Assembly (NCBI GenBank): GCA_945874665.1
Contig: CAMCHJ010000001.1
Coordinates: 62,001-126,000, forward strand
Direction: 5' to 3'
Source: Chitinophaga pinensis
GTDB taxonomy: Bacteria; Bacteroidota; Bacteroidia; UBA7662
Length of the DNA stretch: 64,000 nucleotides
Made by a program: the position numbers and the translations under genes
Shown here: positions 18,001-26,402 of the stretch, one piece after another
How the letters are laid out: the number at the start of each line of letters is the position of its first letter
How positions within the stretch are numbered: the stretch's first letter is position 1
The notes under the pieces: generated by a model
Databases searched by the model: none
Told to the model about the DNA's origin: nothing
What the model saw: only the letters and a program-made list of their open reading frames with translations

Positions 18001-18850
18001 GTTTTTTATAGAGTTGAATGGCCTCAGCGGCCGGTTTTACGTCGTGCACCCGCAATATACGCGCTCCTTTGCTAAGTGCGATGGTGTTTAGCACAGTTGT
18101 GCCATTAAGCGCTGTGTCGGCAGTGCCATTTAAGGTTCGGTACACCATCGATTTGCGCGATAATCCCGCCAAAACAGGGTAGCCGTACAATGCCAATTGA
18201 TCTAGGTGTCGCAAAAGTTCAAAATTTTGGTCGATGGTTTTGGCAAAACCAAATCCTGGATCCAATATTACATCTGCCACCCCCATTTGGTGCAGCATAT
18301 GCGCTTTGTTGAGCAATTCGGCCACCACCTCCGGCACCAAATGAGCATACTGTGTGTACTGCTGCATGGTTTGGGGAGTGCCACGCATGTGCATGAGCAC
18401 GTAGGGTGCCTTGTACTTGGCAATGGTGGCAAACATAGCCATGTCGAGCGTGCCACCTGAAACATCATTCACCAAATGTGCTCCTGCCAAAAGCGCTTTT
18501 TCGGCTACCTCACTGCGAAAAGTATCTACCGACAACAAAGCCTGTGGCATGTGCTTATGCAGCATTTCAACCACGGGCAATAGGCGATCTACCTCCTCCT
18601 GAATCGAAATATCCACGGCACCCGGCCGGGTGCTGTAAGCCCCTAAATCCAAAAACAAAGCCCCATCGGCCAGCATAGTTGATGCTGTTTCGAGCAGTAC
18701 CTCCGTGGGTTTTTGCCACTGTCGACTGCCGGCAAAAAACGAATCAGGCGTGAGGTTGAGGATGCCCATTACCACTGGTTCAGAAAGATCAATGCACTTC
18801 CCTTGGCAGTTGAGCGTGTTTTTTGTCGGAAACAAAGTATCTTTAAGCAT
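17987..18850 (-). CDS. folP: Dihydropteroate synthase
   Basis: A 287-residue TIM-barrel enzyme of folate synthesis that joins p-aminobenzoate to dihydropterin diphosphate; it is the sulfonamide target. Signatures are VMGILNLTPDSFF near residue 27, DLGAYSTRPGA (usual form DIGGESTRPGA), LSVDTFRSEVA, LVNDVSGG, DPGFGFAKT and LAGLSRKSM. The GAYSTRPG variant is within normal variation for Bacteroidota. The stop overlaps the cdaA start by 14 bases. The divergent DUF1599 gene begins about 43 bases away. Confidence 0.95.
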   Translation of the reverse strand: MLKDTLFPTKNTLNCQGKCIDLSEPVVMGILNLTPDSFFAGSRQWQKPTEVLLETASTMLADGALFLDLGAYSTRPGAVDISIQEEVDRLLPVVEMLHKHMPQALLSVDTFRSEVAEKALLAGAHLVNDVSGGTLDMAMFATIAKYKAPYVLMHMRGTPQTMQQYTQYAHLVPEVVAELLNKAHMLHQMGVADVILDPGFGFAKTIDQNFELLRHLDQLALYGYPVLAGLSRKSMVYRTLNGTADTALNGTTVLNTIALSKGARILRVHDVKPAAEAIQLYKKLETL

Positions 18851-18872
18851 CGAAATGCCGCTATTGGCTGCT

Positions 18873-18880
18873 CGAAATTA
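18873..18880 (-). promoter_or_regulatory. -7-like box (TAATTTCG) for folP-cdaA
   Basis: On the minus strand, one mismatch to TAnnTTTG, 22 bases before the folP start. Confidence 0.35.
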
Positions 18881-18892
18881 AATCTTTTCAAG

Positions 18893-19438
18893 TTGAAACC
18901 CCAAACTGCTGTTGCATTCGACGAAATAATGCAAGACTGCCGGGCGCTGTTTGAACAAAAAACACGCGATTACGGTACTGCTTGGCGCATTTTGCGCAAT
19001 CCGTCGCTTACCGATCAAATCTATATTAAAGCTGCCCGCATCCGCAGCATTGAAGAAAAAGGCACCCAAAAAGTAGCCGACAATGTGCGGGGCGAGTATG
19101 TTGGCATGATCAATTATTGCATCATGGCACTCATTCAAGCCGAAATGTCGGCCAATGCGGCCACCGAATTGGAGTTAGCAGCGGCACTGCAGCTGTACGA
19201 CCAGCAGCGCGATATTACACGTGCTTTGCTGCTCGATAAAAACCACGATTATGGCGAAGCTTGGCGCGACATGCGCGTGAGTTCCTTTACTGATCTCATC
19301 CTGATGAAGCTGCTGCGCATCAAACAAATTGAAGACAATGCTGGACAAACCCTCGTTTCAGAAGGGGTAGATGCTGGCTACCGCGACATCATCAACTATT
19401 CTGTTTTTGCACTTATCAAAACCTCAGAAACCACATGA
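18893..19438 (+). CDS. DUF1599 protein with two internal repeats
   Basis: A 181-residue protein made of two similar halves. The first has DYGTAWRILRNPSLTDQI (26-43) and a later RGEYVGMINYCIMALIQ. The second has DYGEAWRDMRVSSFTDLI (119-136) and AGYRDIINYSVFALIK. Each half is a small all-helical domain of the DUF1599 family. I recall DUF1599 being grouped with nucleotide-modification-associated domains, but its reaction is unknown. No good ATG exists after folP; TTG at 18893 is the best start, since longer ones would enter folP. The stop overlaps the next gene (ATGA). It begins a four-gene operon ending in aroK. Confidence 0.82.
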   Translation: MKPQTAVAFDEIMQDCRALFEQKTRDYGTAWRILRNPSLTDQIYIKAARIRSIEEKGTQKVADNVRGEYVGMINYCIMALIQAEMSANAATELELAAALQLYDQQRDITRALLLDKNHDYGEAWRDMRVSSFTDLILMKLLRIKQIEDNAGQTLVSEGVDAGYRDIINYSVFALIKTSETT

Positions 19439-20544
19439 CCATCCTCATTAGATTCCTCACCGGAGCCCTGTTTATCTTCTCAGGCTTCATAAAAGCCAAT
19501 GACCCTATGGGCTTTGGCTATAAGCTCGAAGAGTATTTCGGGGTTTTTGGCATCACTTGGCTCAATCCTGCTGCCACCTTTTTAGCCGCCCTCATTTGTG
19601 TAATTGAAATGGGCCTTGGTTTGGCGCTACTCATCGGCTGGCGCCGCATGTTTACCCTTTGGCTACTCTTGGCCATGATTGTATTTTTTACATTCCTCAC
19701 TTTCTACAGCGCTTGGTTCAATGTGGTAACCGATTGTGGCTGTTTTGGCGACTTCTTACACCTCACCCCATGGCAGTCGTTTAGCAAAGACATCGTGCTA
19801 CTTGCGCTGATTTCTTGGCTATTTATCTGGCGCAATCAACTTCAATCGTTCTGGAGCAGCGATGTCCGTAATCGTTTGATGATTGCTTTTGTGGCTGCAT
19901 CTGGCCTTTTTTCAGCCTATACCTGGGCCTTTTTGCCGATGATCGACTTTAGGCCGTATGCCATCGGCAAGAACATCCAAGAAGGCATGAAAATTCCCGA
20001 AGGAGCACCCATCGACGAATACAACGACACTTGGTATTATAAAGTAAATGGCGAAACCAAAACGTATACTACGGATGAGGCGCCCTGGGACTTGCCTGGA
20101 GCGGAATTTGTAGACCGCAAAACTGTATTGGTAAAGAAGGGTTACACGCCTCCTGTACACGATTTTACCATTACCGATTTAGATGGAAACGACTATACAG
20201 AAGATTTTTTGATAGCCCCAGCCACCTTATTTATTGTGGCTTACGACTTCAAAAAATCGCGCAACGACGCTTGGGCTGAAATTGGCAGCATCATCAAGTG
20301 GGCCGAAGTTAACCAGCTGCGGGTAGCCTTTTTAACCGCCAGTACCAACGAGCAAGTAGCCGAATTTAAAGCGGCTCGCGAGGCCGATTGGCCTATTTAC
20401 ATTACCGATGGCACCACACTTAAAACCATGGTGCGTTCTAACCCCGGCTTGATGGCGCTTAAGTCTGGAACGGTGGTGAATATGTGGCCTGCACGCAGCT
20501 TGCCAAGTTTGGTGGAATTGTCGGAGCTCTACCAAATCGACTAA
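19435..20544 (+). CDS. DoxX/MauE-like membrane protein fused to a cysteine-free thioredoxin-like domain
   Basis: A 369-residue protein known in Bacteroidota as the BT_3928 type. Four membrane helices of the DoxX/MauE kind (about 4-160) include the TDCGCFGDF motif with Cys101 and Cys103. After about 170 a soluble part begins, and from about 240 it resembles a thioredoxin fold (FTITDLDGNDYTEDFL, then a FIVAYDF strand). At the place where thioredoxins carry CxxC it has KKSRND, and no Cys occurs in this domain. MauE-like proteins take part in disulfide or periplasmic redox chemistry; here this is inferred. It overlaps DUF1599 by four bases and is one base from the permease gene. Confidence 0.85.
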   Translation: MTILIRFLTGALFIFSGFIKANDPMGFGYKLEEYFGVFGITWLNPAATFLAALICVIEMGLGLALLIGWRRMFTLWLLLAMIVFFTFLTFYSAWFNVVTDCGCFGDFLHLTPWQSFSKDIVLLALISWLFIWRNQLQSFWSSDVRNRLMIAFVAASGLFSAYTWAFLPMIDFRPYAIGKNIQEGMKIPEGAPIDEYNDTWYYKVNGETKTYTTDEAPWDLPGAEFVDRKTVLVKKGYTPPVHDFTITDLDGNDYTEDFLIAPATLFIVAYDFKKSRNDAWAEIGSIIKWAEVNQLRVAFLTASTNEQVAEFKAAREADWPIYITDGTTLKTMVRSNPGLMALKSGTVVNMWPARSLPSLVELSELYQID

Positions 20545-20545
20545 A

Positions 20546-21604
20546 ATGCTTTCTTACCTGCTCACACGGCTTGCCAACGGCTTTTTAGTGTTGTTTGGAG
20601 TGGTGAGCGTGGTGTTTTTTCTTTTTAACATCTTACCTGGCGATGCCGCGCAAATGACACTTGGACAACGCAGTGACATTGCTTCGTTGGAGGCGGTAAC
20701 CAAAGAATTGGGGCTCGACCAACCGCTTTACAAGCAATATTTACTGTATCTCAACGATCTTTCTCCCCTCTCCGTACATGAAAAAACTGCTGAAGAGCAG
20801 CAGAAATATGGTTTTACCAGCTTACTTCCCCTTGGTGGCAATCGGTATATTTGTGCCAAAGCACCCTATCTCCGGCGGTCGTACCAAAGTAGGCAAACAG
20901 TGAATCAGATCATTGCCGCTGCGCTGCCCGGAACCGCTATTTTGGCTTTGAGTGCGATGCTCATCGCCACCTTTTTTGGACTGCTGCTTGGAGGAATTGC
21001 TGCTTTATTTGCCCAAACTTGGGTCGACCGTGCCGCCGTTTCACTGTCCATCGTTGGTATTTCGGCGCCTTCATACTTTGCCAGTATCCTCATGGCCTAT
21101 TTATTCGGTTTTGTATGGCAGCGTTACACAGGCCTGTCTATGACGGGCAGTCTTTTTGAAGTTGATGCCTTCGCTGGACGCAGTTTAGCGCTTCAAAATC
21201 TCATTCTACCTGCCATCACGCTAGGCATCAGGCCCTTGGCCATCATTGTACAGCTCAGTCGCAACACCTTTTTAGAAGTGCTTTCGCAAGACTACATCCG
21301 CACTGCAAGGGCTAAAGGACTCAGCGAGTGGCAGGTGATGCGCCGGCATGTACTCCGAAATGCACTTGGCCCAGTGGTAACTGCGGTCTCTGGCTGGTTT
21401 GCTTCCCTTTTGGCGGGTGCAGTGTTTGTAGAATACATCTTTGGATGGAAAGGTCTTGGAAAAGTTACCGTGGATGCCCTCATGAAATTTGATTTACCTG
21501 TGGTGATGGGTGCTGTTTTATTTATCGCGGTAGCCTTTATCCTGATCAATATCTTAGTTGATTTGATATATGCTTGGCTAGACCCACGTATTCGATTACA
21601 ATGA
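20546..21604 (+). CDS. ABC transporter permease, DppB/OppB family (orphan)
   Basis: A 352-residue inner-membrane permease of the peptide/nickel uptake family. It starts with the family signature SYLLTRLANGFLVLFGVVSVVFF and the FNILPGD loop, has six membrane helices, and carries the cytoplasmic coupling loop QDYIRTARAKGLSEWQVMRRH near 250-270. An insert of about 40 residues around 80-120 separates helices 1 and 2. There is no DppC, ATPase or substrate-binding gene beside it, so it must use partners encoded elsewhere. It overlaps aroK by four bases (ATGA) and is translationally coupled to it. Confidence 0.9.
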   Translation: MLSYLLTRLANGFLVLFGVVSVVFFLFNILPGDAAQMTLGQRSDIASLEAVTKELGLDQPLYKQYLLYLNDLSPLSVHEKTAEEQQKYGFTSLLPLGGNRYICAKAPYLRRSYQSRQTVNQIIAAALPGTAILALSAMLIATFFGLLLGGIAALFAQTWVDRAAVSLSIVGISAPSYFASILMAYLFGFVWQRYTGLSMTGSLFEVDAFAGRSLALQNLILPAITLGIRPLAIIVQLSRNTFLEVLSQDYIRTARAKGLSEWQVMRRHVLRNALGPVVTAVSGWFASLLAGAVFVEYIFGWKGLGKVTVDALMKFDLPVVMGAVLFIAVAFILINILVDLIYAWLDPRIRLQ

Positions 21605-22107
21605 ACCGCGTTTACCTCATCGGCCTGCCGGGCTCAGGCAAAAGCACCTCGGGCAAACGTTTCGCCAAACAACTCGGTTGGGCTTATGCAGATCTCGACA
21701 AATTAGTTACCATTCGAGCTGGAAGAGGTATCTCCTCCATCTTTCAAAAAGAAGGCGAGGCTGCCTTCAGGCAATACGAGCAAGCTGCTTTACACGAAAC
21801 CGCAGCGAGTGCCAACATCGTTGTAGGCTGCGGAGGGGGAACGGCGGCATTTGAGAACAACATCGATTGGATGCGGTCGCATGGCGTGGTGATTTGGATA
21901 AACATCAGCTTAGTAGAGCTTGGCAAACGATTGCTCAAAAGTGTAAACGACCGGCCCATGTTCCCCGACCGCCACCCTGCCGCTATCCAACAACAATTAC
22001 AAGCACTTTATGAAAGCCGCGAGCCGTTTTATCAAAAAGCTCACATTCAAGTAGATAGCGAAGCAGCATTGTTGCGCATCAACAGCTTAGTCATCGCTTC
22101 ATATTAA
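21601..22107 (+). CDS. aroK: Shikimate kinase
   Basis: A 168-residue P-loop kinase that phosphorylates shikimate in chorismate synthesis. Motifs are Walker A GLPGSGKSTSG (7-17), the substrate Asp in DLDKLV, ISSIFQKEGEAAFRQYE with the second substrate site, VVGCGGGTA, and the LID arginine in NDRPMF. The ATG at 21601 overlaps the permease stop (ATGA). It ends the DUF1599-DoxX-permease-aroK unit. No terminator is clear downstream. Confidence 0.93.
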   Translation: MNRVYLIGLPGSGKSTSGKRFAKQLGWAYADLDKLVTIRAGRGISSIFQKEGEAAFRQYEQAALHETAASANIVVGCGGGTAAFENNIDWMRSHGVVIWINISLVELGKRLLKSVNDRPMFPDRHPAAIQQQLQALYESREPFYQKAHIQVDSEAALLRINSLVIASY

Positions 22108-22188
22108 GTACACATATATACAACAATGAGATAATCCTTCGGTAAAACCGAGTTCATAGCCTTGCGCTTATTTTGCAAAAACCGTTTC

Positions 22189-23064
22189 ATGCAAAAGCGC
22201 AAAGTTGATATGGTAGTGATTTCTGATGTGCATCTTGGCACTTTTGGTTGTCGCGCCAATGAGCTCGTTCAATACCTCAACAGCATCGAGCCTGGATTAG
22301 TAATTCTCAACGGAGATATCGTTGATATCTGGCAGTTTCGCAAAAGTTATTGGCCGAAGTCGCATACCTTGGTAATCAAAAAGATTTTCGAATTCCTGAG
22401 TGCAGGCATCCCGATATATTACCTAACCGGCAACCACGACGAAATGTTGCGTCGTTTTTCGGGATTGAAGGTTGGTAACTTCCATCTCAAAGATAAATTG
22501 TTGATGGAGCTAGATGGTCAGGAGGCTTGGTTTTTTCATGGCGACGTATTCGACGTTACCATGCAGTATTCTAAGTGGTTGGCCAAGTTGGGCGCCGTGG
22601 GTTACGACACCCTGATCATGCTCAATAGCGTGGTAAATTGGTGCAGCGAAAAGCTAGGTAGAGGGCGCATCTCTTTGTCAAAGAAGATAAAAGACAGCGT
22701 AAAAACGGCGGTGAAGTTTATCAATGATTTCGAAAATGTGGCAGCCGACCTCGCCATCGACAACAAATATGCCTATGTAATTTGTGGTCACATTCACCAA
22801 CCCAACATCAAAACCTACGAAAACGCCAAAGGCAAGGTTATTTACCTCAACTCTGGCGATTGGATAGAGAACTTAACATCGCTAGAATACCACCAAGGCG
22901 AATGGGTGATTTACAAACACGATGCTACGGAGCATGAAGTAGTAGACGTGAAGGCCATGAGCGAAGAAGTTTCTATTTTTGAGCTTTTCAAGCAAAGCCA
23001 CAGCACCGAAGAGCTGGTTTTTTTGAGCAAAATCATCGCGCATAGCAAGACTGCTGCGATATAG
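22189..23064 (+). CDS. Metallophosphoesterase related to UDP-2,3-diacylglucosamine diphosphatase (LpxH-like)
   Basis: A 291-residue calcineurin-like phosphoesterase. Its dinuclear metal-site motifs are in order: ISDVHLG, LNGDIVD, TGNHDE, FFHGDVFD and CGHIHQP. The pattern and the WSEKLGRGR-like region are close to LpxH-type enzymes, which remove UMP from UDP-2,3-diacylglucosamine in lipid A synthesis. The protein is about 50 residues longer than E. coli LpxH, so it may act on another lipid-linked or nucleotide substrate. The ATG at 22189 is used; a TTG nine codons upstream is less likely. A glycosyltransferase gene follows after 5 bases. Confidence 0.82.
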   Translation: MQKRKVDMVVISDVHLGTFGCRANELVQYLNSIEPGLVILNGDIVDIWQFRKSYWPKSHTLVIKKIFEFLSAGIPIYYLTGNHDEMLRRFSGLKVGNFHLKDKLLMELDGQEAWFFHGDVFDVTMQYSKWLAKLGAVGYDTLIMLNSVVNWCSEKLGRGRISLSKKIKDSVKTAVKFINDFENVAADLAIDNKYAYVICGHIHQPNIKTYENAKGKVIYLNSGDWIENLTSLEYHQGEWVIYKHDATEHEVVDVKAMSEEVSIFELFKQSHSTEELVFLSKIIAHSKTAAI

Positions 23065-23069
23065 CCTAT

Positions 23070-24065
23070 ATGAATATCTTATTTGCAGTGCAAGGCACTG
23101 GCAACGGCCATGTGAGTCGTGCCCGTGAAATACTTCCGTATTTACAGCAGCATGGTACGGTTTCGCTTCTCATTTCAGGCACACAGGTAGATGTTGGCGC
23201 AGCGATGCCCGTAAAACATCGGCACCACGGCATGGGCTTCGTTTTTGGCTCACAGGGTGGGGTCGACATGGCTAAAACCATTAGGCAACTGCGGCCTTGG
23301 ACCTTTATTAAGGACATTCGACAGCTCCCTTTGCATCAATACGACATCATAATCAACGATTTTGAACCACTTACCGCTTATGCCGCCAAGGCACAAGGAC
23401 GAAAAGTATATGGTTTGAGCCACCAAAGTGCCTTTTCCTCCATGCTTGTGCCGCGACCCTCTTACAAGCGTGATTTTTTTGCAGAATGGCTATTTCGCCA
23501 CTATGCCCCATGCACCCAAGCCACGGCATTTCATTTCAAACGATACGATCATTTTATTGAAACGCCAGTAATCAGGGCTGAAATCAGAAACCTAACCCCA
23601 GTGCAAGGCGATCACGTTACGGTTTATTTACCTGCTTACGCCGATGATTTACTCATTCGTCACTTGACGAAACTCTCAGATATTCGCTGGGAGCTCTTTA
23701 GCAAGCACAGTAAAGCGGCATATTTATATAAAAACGTACAAGTAAAACCGATAAACAATCAAGATTACTTGCTTTCACTCGAAAGTTGTGTTGGATTGTT
23801 AACTGGAGGAGGCTTTGAAGCGCCTGCGGAAGCGCTGTTTTTAGGCAAAAAGGTGTTTATGGTGCCGATGAGCAACCAGTTTGAACAACATTGCAATGCC
23901 ATTGCCGCTTTAGACCATGGTGCCGCAATGGCCCTTCAAATTGACTATCAGTTTATTGATCAACTCAACGGCTGGTTGAAGCAAGTACAAAACCAGAAAG
24001 TTGACTTTCCTGACCACACGGAGCAACTCATTCAAAAGGCAGTGGTTACAGCTTCCAAATGGTAA
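23070..24065 (+). CDS. GT-B-fold glycosyltransferase (MurG/UGT-like)
   Basis: A 331-residue cytoplasmic or membrane-associated glycosyltransferase. The N-terminal loop GTGNGHVSRAREI (9-21) is the acceptor-side glycine loop of MurG-like enzymes. The C-terminal nucleotide-sugar site is LLTGGGFEAPAEALFLGKK, then MSNQFEQHCNA. No signal peptide or membrane helix is obvious. Acceptor and sugar cannot be read from the sequence; its position behind a LpxH-like gene suggests glycolipid or envelope glycan work. Confidence 0.8.
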   Translation: MNILFAVQGTGNGHVSRAREILPYLQQHGTVSLLISGTQVDVGAAMPVKHRHHGMGFVFGSQGGVDMAKTIRQLRPWTFIKDIRQLPLHQYDIIINDFEPLTAYAAKAQGRKVYGLSHQSAFSSMLVPRPSYKRDFFAEWLFRHYAPCTQATAFHFKRYDHFIETPVIRAEIRNLTPVQGDHVTVYLPAYADDLLIRHLTKLSDIRWELFSKHSKAAYLYKNVQVKPINNQDYLLSLESCVGLLTGGGFEAPAEALFLGKKVFMVPMSNQFEQHCNAIAALDHGAAMALQIDYQFIDQLNGWLKQVQNQKVDFPDHTEQLIQKAVVTASKW

Positions 24066-24238
24066 GCTAGGCAGCGCCTGTTTGAAAAGGTCTTAAAATG
24101 AATTTCTATTCATATAAATCAAATTTCATTTCATAAGTCTTTTATTATAATGAAATAAACAATTGTATGGGTTTTTGTATGGGGTTAAATTTTGCTTGAA
24201 AATGCGAGGAGACTTATTTTCAAGGGTTATCTGCTCGT
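24066..24238 (+). other. AT-rich intergenic region before the AraC-type gene
   Basis: No gene or RNA is seen. The stretch 24095-24190 is much richer in A and T than the flanking genes and has short repeats of ATTTCAT and TGAAAT. It probably holds the araC-type promoter, but no clear TAnnTTTG box is visible. Confidence 0.4.
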
Positions 24239-25048
24239 ATGTATTCCCCAAAAGCCTCGTTCAAGCACCTCCAGCTGCAAACTTGTATACTGATCACCCA
24301 ATCAGCGCAAATGCCGCCGCAGCTAGAGACCTTGCTAGTATATCTTCTGGGACCTTCTTTGTCAGAATGGGTGTACTTAGATGCCTTTGAAACTGCTCTA
24401 AAAAGGAGCACGTTTCAAAACGTTATCCTGATTACCAACGACTTTGCTGGTTTGCAAAAAAAACTTGCCTCAAAGCGGGTTCAATCCCTTTCGAATAGCC
24501 AGAACTTTCACGTACTCGTTATTCAAAAAGCATTGCAACCATCCACTTTCTCCTACACACCGCACATTCGTTATGTGAACGCTTTGGACGGTAACTTACC
24601 GCCTCACCAGCTCAAGCGAGAACTTCAGCGAGAACTACGCTATATTAAAAAATTGATGCTATCAGCCCTTGCCGAGGCTTCACGGAGCCAACGCCAAGCA
24701 TTGGCCACACTCAAGACTGAAGAATTCCGCAAAAAATTTGAATCCCTTATCCAGTCGCACTACTCCAATCATCGTTTTACAACGGCAGCCTTGGCAACAA
24801 TGATGCAGATATCGACAAGTACCTTGGAACGAAAAACCTTTCAGCTCACTGGCAACACACCAAAACAGTACTTACTCGAGTATCGGTTGCAAAAGGCTAA
24901 GCAGGACTTGTCAAATTCCACTCGAAAAGTTGGCGAAGTGGCCACAACGCACGGGTTCGCTTCAGCCTCCTATTTTAGTATAAGATTCTTTGAACGTTTT
25001 GGGTTTAACCCCTCTCAAGCAAGGCAAAGGAAGCTAGCCATTGAGTAG
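24239..25048 (+). CDS. AraC-family transcriptional regulator
   Basis: A 269-residue protein with a C-terminal AraC-type DNA-binding domain of two helix-turn-helix units. The first is TTAALATMMQISTSTLERKT (about 181-200), followed by the TPKQYLLEYRLQKAK linker helix. The second has VGEVATTHGFASASYFSIRF and ends in the FGFNPSQAR signature. The N-terminal 150 residues match no sensor domain I can name; they have no signal peptide or membrane helix. The target is unknown. It is convergent with a TPR/HTH regulator, with 8 bases between the stops. Confidence 0.86.
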   Translation: MYSPKASFKHLQLQTCILITQSAQMPPQLETLLVYLLGPSLSEWVYLDAFETALKRSTFQNVILITNDFAGLQKKLASKRVQSLSNSQNFHVLVIQKALQPSTFSYTPHIRYVNALDGNLPPHQLKRELQRELRYIKKLMLSALAEASRSQRQALATLKTEEFRKKFESLIQSHYSNHRFTTAALATMMQISTSTLERKTFQLTGNTPKQYLLEYRLQKAKQDLSNSTRKVGEVATTHGFASASYFSIRFFERFGFNPSQARQRKLAIE

Positions 25049-25056
25049 GTTGCCGA

Positions 25057-26280
25057 CTAAAAGCCCATGATGTATTCCTCTAATGTGGTTTCGAGGGGCA
25101 ATCCCATTCTCTTACGCAGCCGATAACGCGATACACTCACGCTCTGCGGCGAAATAGCTAAAGTTCTAGCCACATCTTTCGTTCCGTAATGGATCCGTAA
25201 TAGACAAGACAGCTTTTCTTCCGCAGCGGAAATTTCAGGATGCACATACCTCAATTTGGCAAGAAACTCAGGGTAAATATGGCTAAAATCATTTTCAAAC
25301 AACTCCCAGTCCTCCTGCGTGAGTAGCCTCGCTTTTCGCAGCGCAGCCAAACGCTCTACCTTCACCTCGTCCACCATAATTTCTTCATCCGTTACTGCTT
25401 CCCTGTTAGGAAGTTTGATGCCGAATGTGAGATTTGGTTGTCTCTCGGTTTTTGTTCCTTCAAAACGCACTGGTTTTTGCTCAGCCGCCCACAAGCGCGC
25501 AATAGCCATTCGGAAATAAATAGCAGTGCCAATGATTAACAACATTAAAAATACTGCCACCATTTGCCATTGCCAAACAGTAGCGCCAGCTTCGGCATTC
25601 CTATTAGCCGAAGCCATCAGCAACGCGTCTCGTTCTGCTTTTATCTCCGCAGATTTTAAATGGAGCACTTGATGCAAGCGATGGAACTCTCGATAATATT
25701 CGAGTGCTTGATCATGCTGCTCTTTCACGGTCATGAGCTCAGAGATTGCATATAATACATATAAACGATAACGATCATTGTTCATACGAGTAGCTGTATT
25801 TAACGCCTCTCCAAGCACGTCAGTTGCTTCATCGTAGCGGTATTGATGCTTTAACGCAATGCCTTTGAAATAGAGCGCATACCACGTCATCAATTGATCA
25901 GCGGGAGCGGATAGCAGCACCAGCGCTTCGTCGCTCTCCATCAAGGCGCTTGAGTACTGCCCTGAAAATAAAAATTGTCTGGCTCGAAGTATATGCCAAT
26001 GAGCCAAATCATCACTGGAAGCGCCTTTAGATGAAAAATCAGCTAATGCCTCAGCCACAGCGGGCAGCTCCTGCCACTCAATAGCCTGATTATGTTCGGG
26101 ACATTCAAGTTCAAAATCACAAATCACTTTCCGTAACACCGGCTTCGCTTTTAACGAACCATAGTCACAGGCCTCGCCAGCACTGAAAATTATCTGCTCA
26201 AAACAACGCACAGCAGCAGTTGTCTCTGCTGATACAAAAACAAATACTCCCCAAAGCAATATGGTACGAACCAAGGTCAT
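25057..26280 (-). CDS. Membrane-anchored TPR protein with C-terminal LuxR-like helix-turn-helix
   Basis: A 407-residue one-component regulator type common in Bacteroidota. A signal or anchor segment (about 3-22) is followed by TPR-like helices (about 65-215, with YFKGIALKHQYRYDEATDVL). A membrane helix lies at about 234-256 (WQMVAVFLMLLIIGTAIYF). The cytoplasmic tail has a helix-turn-helix at the end (KDVARTLAISPQSVSVSRYR). The layout suggests that the periplasmic TPR part senses a partner and the tail binds DNA while the protein is in the membrane. Four Cys lie in the first 65 residues. Targets may include the nearby lipoprotein/TonB genes, but that is only proximity. Confidence 0.83.
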   Translation of the reverse strand: MTLVRTILLWGVFVFVSAETTAAVRCFEQIIFSAGEACDYGSLKAKPVLRKVICDFELECPEHNQAIEWQELPAVAEALADFSSKGASSDDLAHWHILRARQFLFSGQYSSALMESDEALVLLSAPADQLMTWYALYFKGIALKHQYRYDEATDVLGEALNTATRMNNDRYRLYVLYAISELMTVKEQHDQALEYYREFHRLHQVLHLKSAEIKAERDALLMASANRNAEAGATVWQWQMVAVFLMLLIIGTAIYFRMAIARLWAAEQKPVRFEGTKTERQPNLTFGIKLPNREAVTDEEIMVDEVKVERLAALRKARLLTQEDWELFENDFSHIYPEFLAKLRYVHPEISAAEEKLSCLLRIHYGTKDVARTLAISPQSVSVSRYRLRKRMGLPLETTLEEYIMGF

Positions 26281-26347
26281 TTAAAACAATAGTGAAAATA
26301 AGCCCTGGCCTACCACAATTCCAAATAAATAAACAAAATGCTTCAAA

Positions 26348-26381
26348 AATGAAAAAACCATGGCTAGAATTGCCATGGTTT
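26348..26381 (-). terminator. Rho-independent terminator of the lipoprotein gene at 26403
   Basis: A 10-bp perfect stem (AAACCATGGC 26355-26364 with GCCATGGTTT 26372-26381), followed on the minus strand by a T-rich run. Confidence 0.8.
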
Positions 26382-26402
26382 GTTTGATGGAATCGAGGCT
26401 TC

